From: Pogona vitticeps
Taxonomy: Eukaryota > Chordata > Lepidosauria > Squamata > Agamidae
Reading direction: 5' to 3'
Assembly (NCBI RefSeq): GCF_051106095.1
Contig: NC_135786.1
Location: forward strand, 140,558,501-140,622,500
Length of the DNA: 64,000 nucleotides
In this document: piece by piece, positions 54,301-56,445 of the stretch
Numbering within the stretch: the first letter of the stretch is position 1
How the letters are laid out: the number at the start of each line of letters is the position of its first letter
Program-made: the position numbers and the translations under genes
The notes under the pieces: generated by a model
Told to the model about the DNA's origin: nothing
Databases searched by the model: none
The model's input: only the letters and a program-made list of their open reading frames with translations

Positions 54301-56445
54301 AGGTGAAGTCTGTATTATTGTTTTCTTTTAATATTCTGCTACCAGTTGAAAAAAAATGATGAGAATGTGGCCTAAATTTGAAAACTCTACACTGGTCACT
54401 CAACAAGAACTGATAATAAAGGGACCAGTGCTCTGATGTAAACAGTGTCATTAGGTAAAAGGGACAAGAGCAGGACAAAAGGGGAAAACCCCACAAAAAA
54501 TACCCCAGACCTACAAATTATACTTTGATATTGCTATGTTTGGACTTGGTGGATACTAGTTGACTATACATGCTTGGTCCTCATGTGAAGAATATACTAG
54601 TATTACAGACTCTATCAACCCTCTTAGTAGGAATTTAGTTGTTTCTTTTTAAAATATGCAACCTGCGTAAAGAAAAAAAAAGTAAACAGTGGCCAAAATC
54701 CTGTTGCTTAGAATAATAAATTGTATTTGAGTAGGTCTAGTGGGGATTTGGTGCGTCACCTCTTTTACAAGTTCCATGGATTCAGATGGACCTACTCTTA
54801 ACTGCACCTTTAGCATGATAAGTCACAATTACAGTAGCCCCATTTGAATCAGTGGAACTTAAGGAGTTTACTCACTAAATTTCTATTGATTCAGTGGGCT
54901 TTCTCTAGTGTGATTTACTGTGCTAAGCAACAGGATTTTGACCAATGTTTGCTTTGACAAGAGTTTTATCAGCATAATTGCTACAAATATGGATAAACTC
55001 TTTTTCCTTTTTACAGTGTTCAGTAGTGCATTTGCAGGCCTGTAATTCATTTAAAAGGGAAGGGGAATGAGTGAATGAAAACTATTCATTTAAAATCCTA
55101 ATTCAGTTTAGTGTTTGAAATGCAAACACTTAATTGGAACCTTTAATTTACTCTCTCTCTCCCTCCCCCCCCCTCTCTCTCTTATTTGTAGGTGTCACTC
55201 CTGAAATGCAGAACCTAGTGCAACGTCGGATTTATCCTTTTCTACTCATGGTTGTGGTTTTGATGGGAATCCTTTCTTTCCAGGTCCGTCAGTTCAAGCG
55301 CCTTTATGAGCACATTAAAAATGACAAGTGAGTATGCAGTAGTAATAATTGTCTGAAGTTTGAAGAAAATTAGATAGCTTACTGGCATAGTCTTATTAGA
55401 TCAGGGGTGGGCAAAGTGTGTCCCACAGACCACATACAGTGTGCTCATTCCCACATTCCTGGGGAAAACTTGTTTGCTCGCCCAAAGGTAAGCCATGCCA
55501 TATGAATGTAACTGCTTCCTGATTTTAAACCTTTTTAAAAAACAAACTTGATATGACAGGCCTAAAACGGGCTGTGGTGGGGATTGTATTTAAATGGCAG
55601 CCCCCTGAGGCTCCTGGGTACATGTTTTGCTGCTTAAATAATTTTTTTGATTTTGGAATGGGAATACAGTGGTGCCTCGCTTGATGAGGATAATCCGTTC
55701 CGTTCAAATCGCTGTTAAGCGAAGTCCTCGTCAAGCGAAATGAAAAAGCCCATTGAAATGCATTGAAAACCACTCAGTGCGTTCCAGTGGGCGAAATACC
55801 TCAGCGTCCAGCAAAGATCCTCCATAGGGCAGCCATTTTCTGGTGCCTGTAATGAGAGGAATCCATCCTAAACACAGCGGGGAGCCATTTTGAAACCCGA
55901 TGATCAACTGTTTTCTGATCGTCGTAAAGTAAAAAATCGGTTCCTGAAGCAGGGAACCGATCATCGTGAATCAATTCTTCCCATTTAAAACATCATTTTG
56001 CGATCGCAAAAGTGATTGCAAAAACTTCATCGTTAAGCGATTTCCTCGTCTAACGAGGTAATTGTCAAGCGGGGCACCACTGTATTGCCTACCAGTGTCT
56101 GGGTGAAGATGACAATGCCCTCCCCCCAACACTCAAAAGTTGTTCAGGATTAGATAAAAATGATTTCTTTCTTCCTACTGCTGTTGAAAGCAGTTCAAGC
56201 TTTTCTTTACAACTTTAGTTGTAGAGAGTTTTTATTAAGAGATATTTCTTGTTCTTATAGCCACATCTGGGTCCCCTACATTTTGAATTTGTAGAAGTGG
56301 TGGAGTACAAATATATTTCTTTTTTCTTTTCTTTTTTAAACCTTTAAATCCTAGGTACCTTGTGGGGCAACGACTTGTGAATTATGAACGAAAAACTGGG
56401 AAACAAGGGACATCACCACCGCCACCTCAGTCTTCACCAGAATAA
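2793..56445 (+). CDS. MARCHF6: MARCHF6 (TEB4/Doa10) ER membrane E3 ubiquitin ligase, 26 coding exons
   Basis: This is a multi-spanning RING-CH E3 ligase of the endoplasmic reticulum. In mammals the family works with UBE2J2/UBE2G2-type E2 enzymes in ER-associated degradation, with targets including squalene monooxygenase and N-degron proteins (family knowledge). Exons: 2793-2811, 18567-18663, 19279-19352, 20364-20507, 24518-24590, 25157-25325, 29131-29323, 30129-30190, 34533-34565, 35391-35442, 36152-36210, 37386-37466, 38997-39065, 39438-39512, 40527-40661, 43488-43607, 44193-44293, 44927-45064, 46063-46264, 47258-47327, 47978-48159, 51860-51994, 53602-53691, 53859-53991, 55192-55327, 56355-56445. 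They sum to 2733 nt, 910 residues plus stop, in a continuous frame with AG/GT borders, the human protein's length as remembered. Order in the protein: RING-CH (9-55), about 14 membrane segments, an acidic cytosolic loop (about 193-256), a hydrophilic Q/N-rich loop (about 570-625) and a C-terminal element with G885 and N890. No break is seen. Splicing is inferred from homology, not from transcripts. Confidence 0.97.
2852..2925 (+). promoter_or_regulatory. G-run cluster with G-quadruplex potential at start of intron 1
   Basis: Several G runs of 3 to 12 bases (2852-2863, about 2890-2898 and following GGGAGGGG and GGGG) lie on the RNA-sense strand just downstream of exon 1. This is a common place for quadruplexes in CpG-island promoters. 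Function is inferred only. Confidence 0.4.
4243..4596. mobile_element. hAT-like nonautonomous element (CCCCAACC-type ends)
   Basis: The left end CAGCAGTCTGCAACCTTTTT and right end GGGTTGGGGACTTCTG are imperfect inverted repeats of the Charlie-like form. Just inside them are GGACTGGTT at the left and CATGGACCGG plus GGCCGTGGGCCAGGGG at the right. The middle is CpG- and GTGCATG-rich. It is related to the element at 16556-16820. Part of its interior recurs at 5155-5218. Confidence 0.7.
4605..4725. mobile_element. hAT MITE (GTTCCCAACCTTGG ends)
   Basis: The ends TGGTACCCAACCTTGGGG and CCAAGGTTGGGAACCACTG are inverted repeats around a palindromic middle (GATGTTCTTGG... / ...GTTGAACATC). It lies directly beside the preceding hAT element. 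Same family as 25498-25634. Confidence 0.75.
5155..5218. repeat. Internal fragment of the 4243-4596 hAT family
   Basis: GCATGAAGGAGCGGGAGA followed by the GCTCGTGCGGGCGCTC motif matches the interior of the element at 4243-4596 but lacks terminal repeats. Confidence 0.5.
5225..6125 (-). mobile_element. CR1/L2-clade LINE, 3' part, antisense
   Basis: The minus-strand reading from about 6120 to 5451 gives the C-terminal region of the reverse-transcriptase [56 protein letters not shown] and PPQLWNTLP. These are hallmarks of CR1/L2 LINEs. The left side is the AT-rich 3' UTR. It is 5'-truncated, as usual for LINEs. Its long open frame suggests moderate age. Confidence 0.8.
6265..6645 (+). mobile_element. 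CR1/L2-clade LINE 3' end, sense
   Basis: The + strand shows the conserved C-terminal remnant of such ORFs (GGACACAGGAGAGGGCC, then GGCCAGTTTGGCCTC, then CTTGGGACAAGCTTTCCC). After it come the typical tail TGTAAGCCACCTTGGATTCT and a run-out in ATAAA. It is more diverged than the antisense copy next to it. Confidence 0.5.
7170..7340 (-). repeat. Old SINE/LINE-tail fragment
   Basis: ACTCAGAAATGGTTTATAAT followed by TTCCTTCTTCTGGGA recalls the common reptilian motif ACTCAGAGGTGGTTTGCC..TTCCTCTGAGG. The family is uncertain. Confidence 0.35.
7932..8890. mobile_element. Pogo/Tigger-like nonautonomous element with internal palindromic array
   Basis: The inverted ends CAGTGGAGTCTCGACCTA and TAGGTCGAGATTCCACTG are flanked by TA dinucleotides (7930-7931 and 8891-8892), as for Tc1/mariner-type insertion. 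The interior from about 8060 to 8690 is an alternating inverted array of GC-rich blocks: TTTCTCCCCCACC, GCTGCTGAAACCACCATCGG, TTTGGGAGAAGC. Each recurs several times in both orientations. The many long open frames here are by-products of the GC-rich repeat; I see no transposase. Confidence 0.75.
9368..9596 (+). mobile_element. tRNA-derived SINE
   Basis: The head GAAGAGCCTTGTGGAACAGT has a box A-like TGGAACAGTGGTTA, and a box B-like GGCTCAAGTTTGACT follows about 40 nt on, the internal pol III promoter of tRNA-type SINEs. The conserved core GAGGTCAGTAAAATGAGTAC and tail GGTATATAAGCAGCACAC end in a T/G-rich run. Probably a reptilian MIR-like/ACA-type family. Confidence 0.75.
10504..10642. mobile_element. 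Decayed hAT-like MITE
   Basis: The ends CAGGTGTGG and CCACCTG face each other, with ATGTTGAGTTGCAAAGCC at the left and GAGTTGCAGT..ACATCTGAA at the right. This is the palindromic pattern of the 'ACAACTCCCAGCAT' hAT MITEs, but strongly diverged. Confidence 0.45.
11435..11660 (+). mobile_element. Old RTE-like LINE 3' fragment
   Basis: Translates in pieces to [20 protein letters not shown], equivalent to the C-terminal [17 protein letters not shown] segment of BovB-type ORFs, but far more diverged. The copy at 20810-20970 and probably the antisense one at 47395-47680 are of the same age class. Confidence 0.6.
11765..11939. mobile_element. Penelope-like element hairpin terminus with hammerhead-like core
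   Basis: The left arm GGTTGTTGTGGGTTTTTCGG and right arm ending AAACCCACAACAACC are inverted copies of the squamate repeat end GGCCAAAGAGCCCGAAAAAC. On the + strand TCCT (11853-11856), CTGAAGA (11857-11863), stem GCCGG/CTGGC (11865-11869, 11879-11883), GAAA (11884-11887) and AGGA (11892-11895) follow the hammerhead ribozyme order. One extra base lies before stem II. Assignment to the Penelope-like group is from memory of the repeat family. Confidence 0.6.
12431..12676 (-). mobile_element. Fragment of a second squamate LINE-like family
   Basis: GGCATCCTTCAGTCTCGAGA begins a widespread squamate repeat that I recognise by its wording but cannot assign to a clade with certainty. Its right edge abuts the BovB piece that follows, suggesting BovB inserted into or beside it. 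Confidence 0.45.
12677..13225 (+). mobile_element. RTE/BovB LINE 3' end, sense
   Basis: Encodes the BovB ORF C-terminus in one frame: [40 protein letters not shown] and [20 protein letters not shown], ending QTRLND. It terminates in ACGACTAAACAACAACAA, the BovB 3' tail. It is 5'-truncated, the normal result of incomplete target-primed reverse transcription. Confidence 0.9.
13656..14088. mobile_element. Pogo/Tigger-like MITE
   Basis: CAGTGGTGCCTCGCATTATG at the left and TAATGCGAGGCACCACTG at the right, with TA on both flanks. The interior is largely self-complementary and CpG-rich. Belongs with the copies at 52978 and 55667. Confidence 0.85.
14490..14728. mobile_element. hAT-like element, right end AGGTTAAGAACCACTG
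   Basis: The right end GTTAAGAACCACTG, with GGGGAGCGATATCACCC just inside it, is typical of hAT MITEs. The left terminal repeat is not clear. The interior has a direct duplication of ATGATAACTTCCTCAATGGC (near 14494 and 14579). Confidence 0.5.
16556..16820. mobile_element. hAT-type element with 8-bp target duplication (7/8)
   Basis: The left end CAGTGGTCCCCAACCTTTTC and right end GGGGTTGGGGAGCCCAG are inverted. The flanks ATTTAGAG (16548-16555) and ACTTAGAG (16821-16828) match at 7 of 8 bases. The middle is a GTGCATG-rich simple region preceded by a G homopolymer. Same family as 4243-4596. Confidence 0.8.
17036..17250. repeat. Decayed DNA-element fragment with internal palindrome
   Basis: GTGTATAAGATGATAC faces GGGTCATCTTATACATGG, giving a short terminal palindrome. 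Behind it GGGCTGCAGGATCACAGCCC and a longer TGCTTTGCCCCTGCACTTC / GAAGTGGAGGGGTAAAGCA pair form a second stem. The family is unresolved. Confidence 0.4.
17300..17845. mobile_element. hAT-like element with GGGGTGGGCAA ends, old
   Basis: The left GGGGTGGGGTGGGCAAT and right CCGCACTTTGCCCAGG-type end mirror each other, with GTGGCCCACGGACCGCA inside the right end. Sequence in between is GC-rich and open in short frames only. A lone left end of the same kind lies at 55402-55440. Confidence 0.5.
18219..18290 (+). repeat. CR1-like LINE scrap
   Basis: TTGGAAGGACTCTAGTGGTC followed by ATCAAGTCCAAACTCCTGCT is the common amniote CR1 3'-region wording. Too short to date. Confidence 0.35.
18567..18663 (+). 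CDS. MARCHF6: MARCHF6 exon 2: first part of RING-CH finger
   Basis: Codes residues 7-38, starting [15 protein letters not shown]. It supplies zinc ligands C9, C12, C26, C28 and H36 of the C4HC3 RING-CH domain. C9 is the residue whose loss abolishes ligase activity in the human protein. Acceptor caacag, donor gtaagc; codon 39 (C) is split across the junction. Confidence 0.97.
19279..19352 (+). CDS. MARCHF6: MARCHF6 exon 3: second part of RING-CH finger
   Basis: Codes residues 39-63 ([20 protein letters not shown] onward) and supplies ligands C39, C52 and C55, completing the RING-CH. Acceptor attgcag, donor gtaagt. The frame is continuous with exons 2 and 4. Confidence 0.97.
20364..20507 (+). 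CDS. MARCHF6: MARCHF6 exon 4: post-RING segment and first membrane span
   Basis: Codes residues 64-111, with [18 protein letters not shown] followed by a hydrophobic stretch near residues 92-111 that forms the first membrane segment. Acceptor tttcttag, donor gtaagt. Matches human nearly residue for residue. Confidence 0.97.
20810..20970 (+). mobile_element. Old RTE-like LINE 3' end
   Basis: GTGAAGACCAAATACAAGAT and TTTGCAAGAGCTGAGCAGGC match the fragment at 11435-11660; the tail CATGTAACAACAACAAC is RTE/BovB-like. Lies in intron 4. Confidence 0.55.
21124..21273. mobile_element. MITE with CTGAAATTCTGTTGCTTAGC ends
   Basis: The left end CTGAAATTCTGTTGCTTAGC and right end GCTAAAGAACAGAATTTCAG are inverted repeats, and the middle (AAGTTCCATTAATTTCAAGG) recurs in the element at 54691-54943. 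Superfamily unresolved. Confidence 0.6.
21297..21388. repeat. (TTTG)n(TTTA)n microsatellite
   Basis: About 90 bp of perfect tetranucleotide repeat, changing from GTTT to TTTA near 21330. It is the expanded 3' terminal repeat of the antisense LINE that follows, as is common in reptilian CR1/L2 copies. Confidence 0.9.
21389..24010 (-). mobile_element. CR1/L2-clade LINE, antisense, interrupted by a hAT element
   Basis: From the 3' side, ACCCCGCCCAGCTAGACCG (antisense of the tail) leads into ORF remnants. The minus-strand reading 23484-23053 includes YADDTQLY, the reverse-transcriptase active site, then [12 protein letters not shown] and [18 protein letters not shown]. 23981-23727 gives [17 protein letters not shown], the endonuclease-RT linker. 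The ORF is open only in pieces. A 1.07-kb hAT copy sits at 21754-22820. Confidence 0.8.
21754..22820. mobile_element. Nonautonomous hAT element nested in the LINE
   Basis: The inverted ends CAGGGGTCTCAAAC and GTTTGAGACCCCTG are flanked by CGCTAGAC (21746-21753) and CGCTAGAT (22821-22828), an 8-bp duplication differing only in the last base. Just inside, CTGGGGGGCCGC faces GCCCCCGGGC. Internally, CCCAAGACAGCGCCTCTTGC and GTGCAAGAAGTGCTGTCTTG (about 22560-22675) form a second palindrome. Alternating GC-rich open frames are non-coding. It must be younger than the LINE it splits. Confidence 0.85.
24518..24590 (+). CDS. MARCHF6: MARCHF6 exon 5
   Basis: Codes residues 112-135 ([20 protein letters not shown] onward), a short lumenal or interfacial link between the first two membrane spans. 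Acceptor tctgtag, donor gtaagt. The preceding intron 4 is expanded by a LINE with a nested hAT element. Confidence 0.97.
25157..25325 (+). CDS. MARCHF6: MARCHF6 exon 6: second membrane span and start of cytosolic loop
   Basis: Codes residues 136-192. It includes the hydrophobic span [20 protein letters not shown], then a variable Q-rich stretch ([16 protein letters not shown]) that differs from the human loop. Acceptor taacag, donor gtacca, phase 0. Confidence 0.95.
25498..25634. mobile_element. hAT MITE (CAGTGGTTCCCAACC ends)
   Basis: CAGTGGTTCCCAACCTTGGT opens and CCAAGATTGGGAACCACTG closes a largely palindromic 137-bp unit, with GTTGCAACTCCCAACAG and AAGAGTTGCAGTTCAA inside. Lies in intron 6. 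Confidence 0.8.
26620..26700. repeat. Possible lone end of a pogo/Tigger-like MITE
   Basis: CAGTGGTGTCTTGGTCATAT after TA resembles the CAGTGGTGCCT termini elsewhere in the window, but no matching right end was found. Confidence 0.3.
27137..28740 (-). mobile_element. RTE/BovB LINE, 5'-truncated, antisense
   Basis: Begins at the BovB 3' end (GTTGTTTAGTCGTTTAG on the + strand, antisense of the AACAAC tail) and extends about 1.6 kb. It encodes, in minus-strand pieces, the RT core ([40 protein letters not shown]) and the ORF C-terminus. The active-site YADDTTL reading is preserved near 27915. Compared with the copy at 48360-51548 it lacks a short segment near 28635-28665. Lies in intron 6. Confidence 0.9.
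29131..29323 (+). CDS. MARCHF6: MARCHF6 exon 7: acidic cytosolic loop
   Basis: Codes residues 193-256. It begins [17 protein letters not shown], continues into [12 protein letters not shown], and then into a long Asp/Glu run ending NNGAQ. Length and order match human, but the first third is the least conserved part of the protein. Acceptor ctgcacag, donor gtagat. Confidence 0.93.
30129..30190 (+). CDS. MARCHF6: MARCHF6 exon 8
   Basis: Codes residues 257-277 ([20 protein letters not shown]), a conserved amphipathic motif of the vertebrate protein just before the third membrane region. Acceptor atttag, donor gtgagt, phase 0. Confidence 0.97.
30469..31388. mobile_element. Pogo/Tigger-like nonautonomous element
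   Basis: The ends CAGTGGTGGCTTGACTTATG and TAAGTCAAGGCACCACTG have TA on both flanks. Length 920 bp, GC-rich middle with repeated GGCCTCC blocks. No transposase frame. Lies in intron 8, shortly after exon 8. Confidence 0.8.
32607..32929. repeat. Palindromic element with about 98-bp arms in intron 8
   Basis: The left arm 32607-32705 (ACTGTTGAGTGCCTGTATTC at its outer end) and right arm 32840-32929 (ending GGCACTCAACAGT) are inverted with few mismatches, around a central 134 bp. The form fits a MITE or foldback element; no clear target duplication was seen. Confidence 0.75.
33946..34020. repeat. Short hairpin in intron 8
   Basis: CCTTTAATATCAGAAAAT (left) and ATTTTCTGATATTAAAG (right) are near-perfect inverted arms of about 25 nt around an 18-nt loop, which itself contains ACCACCAGTGGT. 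Size is in the range of a pre-miRNA, but it may be a MITE remnant. Confidence 0.65.
34533..34565 (+). CDS. MARCHF6: MARCHF6 exon 9, a 33-nt microexon
   Basis: Codes residues 278-288 ([11 protein letters not shown]), identical to human as remembered. Acceptor tcctag, donor gtaagt. The exon is in phase 0 on both sides, so its skipping would delete 11 residues without a frame change. Confidence 0.95.
34735..35078 (-). mobile_element. 3' end of a non-LTR retrotransposon ORF with zinc knuckle
   Basis: The minus-strand reading 35074-34778 gives [20 protein letters not shown] then [16 protein letters not shown], a C-x-C...H...C-x2-H-like knuckle seen at the C-terminus of some LINE ORFs, possibly of the R4/Dong group. 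The + strand left side starts with an A/T-rich TTTATTGGCATATAAAA tail. Clade uncertain. Confidence 0.5.
35391..35442 (+). CDS. MARCHF6: MARCHF6 exon 10
   Basis: Codes residues 289-305 ([17 protein letters not shown]), most of a membrane span. Acceptor ccttcag, donor gtaagt. Confidence 0.96.
35655..35784. repeat. Dispersed repeat with GTTAGTCTGTTGCAGC motif
   Basis: GGTAGCTGAGTTAGTCTGTT, TTTAAAGAATTTTAGTAAG and a TTTTCATGCACTGTAGCTTA motif match the wording of a common sauropsid repeat. A related piece lies at 60030-60125, with scraps at 6135-6180 and 46510-46545. Family not assigned. Confidence 0.45.
35785..35978. mobile_element. Truncated pogo/Tigger-like MITE
   Basis: The right end ATCGTTAAGCGAAGCACCAC is clear. 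The left part shows TTCGCTTAGTGATGTTTCC, but its outer terminus is missing or degraded. Lies in intron 10. Confidence 0.65.
36152..36210 (+). CDS. MARCHF6: MARCHF6 exon 11
   Basis: Codes residues 306-325 ([20 protein letters not shown]), a conserved loop after the third membrane region. Acceptor cccctag, donor gtaagt. Human has H where this copy has the final Y. Confidence 0.96.
36709..37098 (-). pseudogene. Candidate retrocopy or unknown transposed segment
   Basis: On the + strand a T run of about 11 precedes some 380 bp that read on the minus strand as an open segment (37096-36758) containing [20 protein letters not shown]. This is the layout of a reverse-transcribed, polyadenylated insert in intron 11. 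I do not recognise the source and found no target duplication. Confidence 0.3.
37386..37466 (+). CDS. MARCHF6: MARCHF6 exon 12, upstream of a U12-type intron
   Basis: Codes residues 326-352 ([16 protein letters not shown] onward), a membrane span. The exon ends TGTCAT and is followed by GTATCCTTT, the minor-spliceosome donor, instead of the U2-type gtaag seen at most other exons. Phase 0 border. Confidence 0.95.
37467..38996 (+). other. MARCHF6: U12-type (minor spliceosome) intron 12 of MARCHF6
   Basis: The donor GTATCCTTT is a full match to the U12 5' splice-site consensus. Near the 3' end, TTCCTTGAC at 38977-38985 is a full match to the U12 branch-site consensus, with the branch A about 12 nt before the AG acceptor, inside the 10-15 nt window U12 introns need. 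There is no long pyrimidine tract between the branch site and AG. The rest of the 1.5-kb intron is AT-rich with no element I can name. Confidence 0.9.
38997..39065 (+). CDS. MARCHF6: MARCHF6 exon 13
   Basis: Codes residues 353-375 ([20 protein letters not shown] onward), a basic cytosolic turn followed by the start of the next membrane span. The acceptor ttatag belongs to the U12 intron; the donor gtatgt is an ordinary U2 site. Confidence 0.95.
39109..39344. mobile_element. Penelope-like inverted terminus with two hammerhead-like cores
   Basis: The arms starting ATCTGGAAGTTGAGTCATGG and ending CCATGACTCAACTTCCAGAT are inverted copies. Each arm, read outward from the centre, has a CTGAAGA-like box, one base, a 5-bp stem II around a loop, and GAAA. 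On the minus strand these are 39190-39184, GCTAC/GTAGC, and 39164-39161. On the + strand they are 39277-39283 to 39303-39306. Intron 13 is otherwise short. The family name is from memory of similar GGATGAGTAGCGAAACGTC repeats of fish and reptiles. Confidence 0.55.
39438..39512 (+). CDS. MARCHF6: MARCHF6 exon 14
   Basis: Codes residues 376-400 ([20 protein letters not shown] onward), in the conserved TEB4/Doa10 central region. Acceptor ccacag, donor gtaaga, phase 0 on both sides. Confidence 0.96.
39897..40404. mobile_element. Pogo/Tigger-like nonautonomous element
   Basis: The ends CAGTGGTGCTTCGACTTATG and ATAAGTCGAGGCACCACTG have TA on both flanks. Interior right half (GGAAGCTCCGGTCGCAAG) is shared in part with 7932-8890 and 30469-31388, so these three form one subfamily. 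Lies in intron 14. Confidence 0.8.
40527..40661 (+). CDS. MARCHF6: MARCHF6 exon 15
   Basis: Codes residues 401-445 ([20 protein letters not shown], then a membrane span ending LLLRE). It is part of the TEB4/Doa10 domain, the most conserved block between yeast and vertebrate proteins. Acceptor atatag, donor gtaagc. Confidence 0.97.
41866..41915. repeat. (TA)n-rich microsatellite
   Basis: TATATATATATATC followed by TATC units and ATATAT over about 50 bp in intron 15. Nothing else is recognised between about 40700 and 43040 apart from a C homopolymer near 41980. Confidence 0.7.
43066..43289. mobile_element. Miniature DNA element with GTTTCCCC-AAAATTAGGG ends
   Basis: ATGTTTCCCCAAAATTAGGG opens it and TTAGGTCTTATTTTCGGGAA closes it. 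The internal pair GGGCTTATTTTCAGGGGATG and AAAATCATACTAGGGCTTAT belongs to a widespread tetrapod miniature element. Superfamily left open. Lies in intron 15, 200 bp before exon 16. Confidence 0.55.
43488..43607 (+). CDS. MARCHF6: MARCHF6 exon 16
   Basis: Codes residues 446-485 ([20 protein letters not shown] onward), including the conserved motif between membrane spans of the TEB4/Doa10 domain. Acceptor ttcttag, donor gtgagg. Confidence 0.97.
44193..44293 (+). CDS. MARCHF6: MARCHF6 exon 17
   Basis: Codes residues 486-518 ([20 protein letters not shown] onward), a membrane span and following loop ending VMLYS. Acceptor attgcag, donor gtaaga. Confidence 0.97.
44927..45064 (+). CDS. MARCHF6: MARCHF6 exon 18
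   Basis: Codes residues 519-564 ([20 protein letters not shown] onward). The exon appears identical in sequence order to human, ending GYLL. Acceptor ccacag, donor gtaagt. Confidence 0.97.
46063..46264 (+). CDS. MARCHF6: MARCHF6 exon 19: hydrophilic Asn/Gln-rich loop
   Basis: Codes residues 565-632. [20 protein letters not shown] opens a long soluble loop, which continues through [20 protein letters not shown] to PLR. The N/Q-rich part differs slightly from human, while the flanks are conserved. Acceptor ttccag, donor gtaggc. Confidence 0.96.
47258..47327 (+). CDS. MARCHF6: MARCHF6 exon 20
   Basis: Codes residues 633-655 ([20 protein letters not shown] onward), one membrane span. Acceptor ttttcag, donor gtatgt. 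Confidence 0.96.
47395..47680 (-). mobile_element. Old RTE-like LINE fragment, antisense
   Basis: AATCTCCAAAATGCCCTGTC, CTTGCCTTT-type spacing and TTTCCAGAGAATCGTGCCTT followed by CTCATGATG are the antisense of the GAGAAGAC..CTCTGGAAAAG motif in the 11435-11660 copy. Heavily diverged, so pre-dating the BovB insertions. Confidence 0.4.
47704..47853. repeat. Long hairpin in intron 20
   Basis: The inner arms 47737-47779 and 47786-47828 (AGAATACAGCCTGCTTTTGA against TTCAAAAGCAAGCTGTATTC) pair over some 42 nt with a very small loop. After a 15-nt gap the pairing resumes outward (CCCTCC...GAACAG / GTTCGAGGTTGGAGGG). It resembles a palindromic MITE. Confidence 0.7.
47978..48159 (+). CDS. MARCHF6: MARCHF6 exon 21
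   Basis: Codes residues 656-716 ([20 protein letters not shown] onward), covering a re-entrant or loop region and a span, ending VKEWSLM. Acceptor tttatag, donor gtaagt. The following intron 21 is expanded by a near-full-length BovB. Confidence 0.97.
48360..51548 (-). mobile_element. Near-full-length RTE/BovB LINE, antisense in intron 21
   Basis: About 3.2 kb, the usual full BovB length. The 3' end (antisense of AACAACAAC) is at 48360 and the 5' leader (antisense of GCTGCCTTGTCGTGGTGAAG) ends near 51548. A 297-codon open stretch on the minus strand, 51126-50233, is the APE endonuclease ([33 protein letters not shown]). RT blocks follow at 50012-49647, 49762-49520, 49486-49280 and 49239-48757, and the C-terminus at 48706-48317. 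The RT active site reads YAGD rather than YADD, and the ORF changes frame several times, so this copy is inactive. Confidence 0.95.
51860..51994 (+). CDS. MARCHF6: MARCHF6 exon 22
   Basis: Codes residues 717-761 ([20 protein letters not shown] onward), a long hydrophobic span ending YPWQ. Acceptor cctttag, donor gtcagc. Confidence 0.97.
52978..53423. mobile_element. Pogo/Tigger-like MITE, CpG-rich
   Basis: CAGTGGTGCCTCGCTTAACG and CGCTATGCGAGGCACCACTG with TA flanks. The centre contains a GGCGCGAAAATGG-type block repeated in both orientations. It is very CpG-rich for intronic DNA, suggesting a recent insertion with little methylation decay. Lies in intron 22. Confidence 0.9.
53602..53691 (+). 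CDS. MARCHF6: MARCHF6 exon 23
   Basis: Codes residues 762-791 ([20 protein letters not shown] onward to VIEQ). Acceptor gaactag, donor gttaga. The following intron 23 is only 167 nt, the shortest in the gene. Confidence 0.97.
53859..53991 (+). CDS. MARCHF6: MARCHF6 exon 24
   Basis: Codes residues 792-835 ([20 protein letters not shown] onward), including a membrane span ending VVPLL. Acceptor cttccag, donor gtaagg. Confidence 0.97.
54691..54943. mobile_element. MITE with CCAAAATCCTGTTGCTTAG ends
   Basis: The terminal inverted repeats CCAAAATCCTGTTGCTTAG and CTAAGCAACAGGATTTTG are nearly perfect, and the middle (ATTCAGATGGACCTACTCT; GATTCAGTGGGC) is also palindromic. Same family as 21124-21273. 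Lies in intron 24. Confidence 0.7.
55192..55327 (+). CDS. MARCHF6: MARCHF6 exon 25
   Basis: Codes residues 836-880 ([20 protein letters not shown] onward), the last membrane span and the basic tail [11 protein letters not shown]. It is preceded by a long C/T-rich tract and acceptor ttgtag; donor gtgagt. Confidence 0.97.
55667..56082. mobile_element. Pogo/Tigger-like MITE
   Basis: CAGTGGTGCCTCGCTTGATG and GTCAAGCGGGGCACCACTG with TA on both flanks. The interior resembles 13656-14088 (GGAACCGATCATCG against the same string in the other). Lies in intron 25. Confidence 0.85.
56355..56445 (+). CDS. MARCHF6: MARCHF6 exon 26: C-terminal element and stop
   Basis: Codes residues 881-910 and TAA. It contains the conserved C-terminal element [13 protein letters not shown] with G885 and N890, residues reported as important for substrate degradation in human and yeast orthologues. 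The tail is proline/serine-rich ([10 protein letters not shown]). Acceptor tcctag. Confidence 0.97.
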
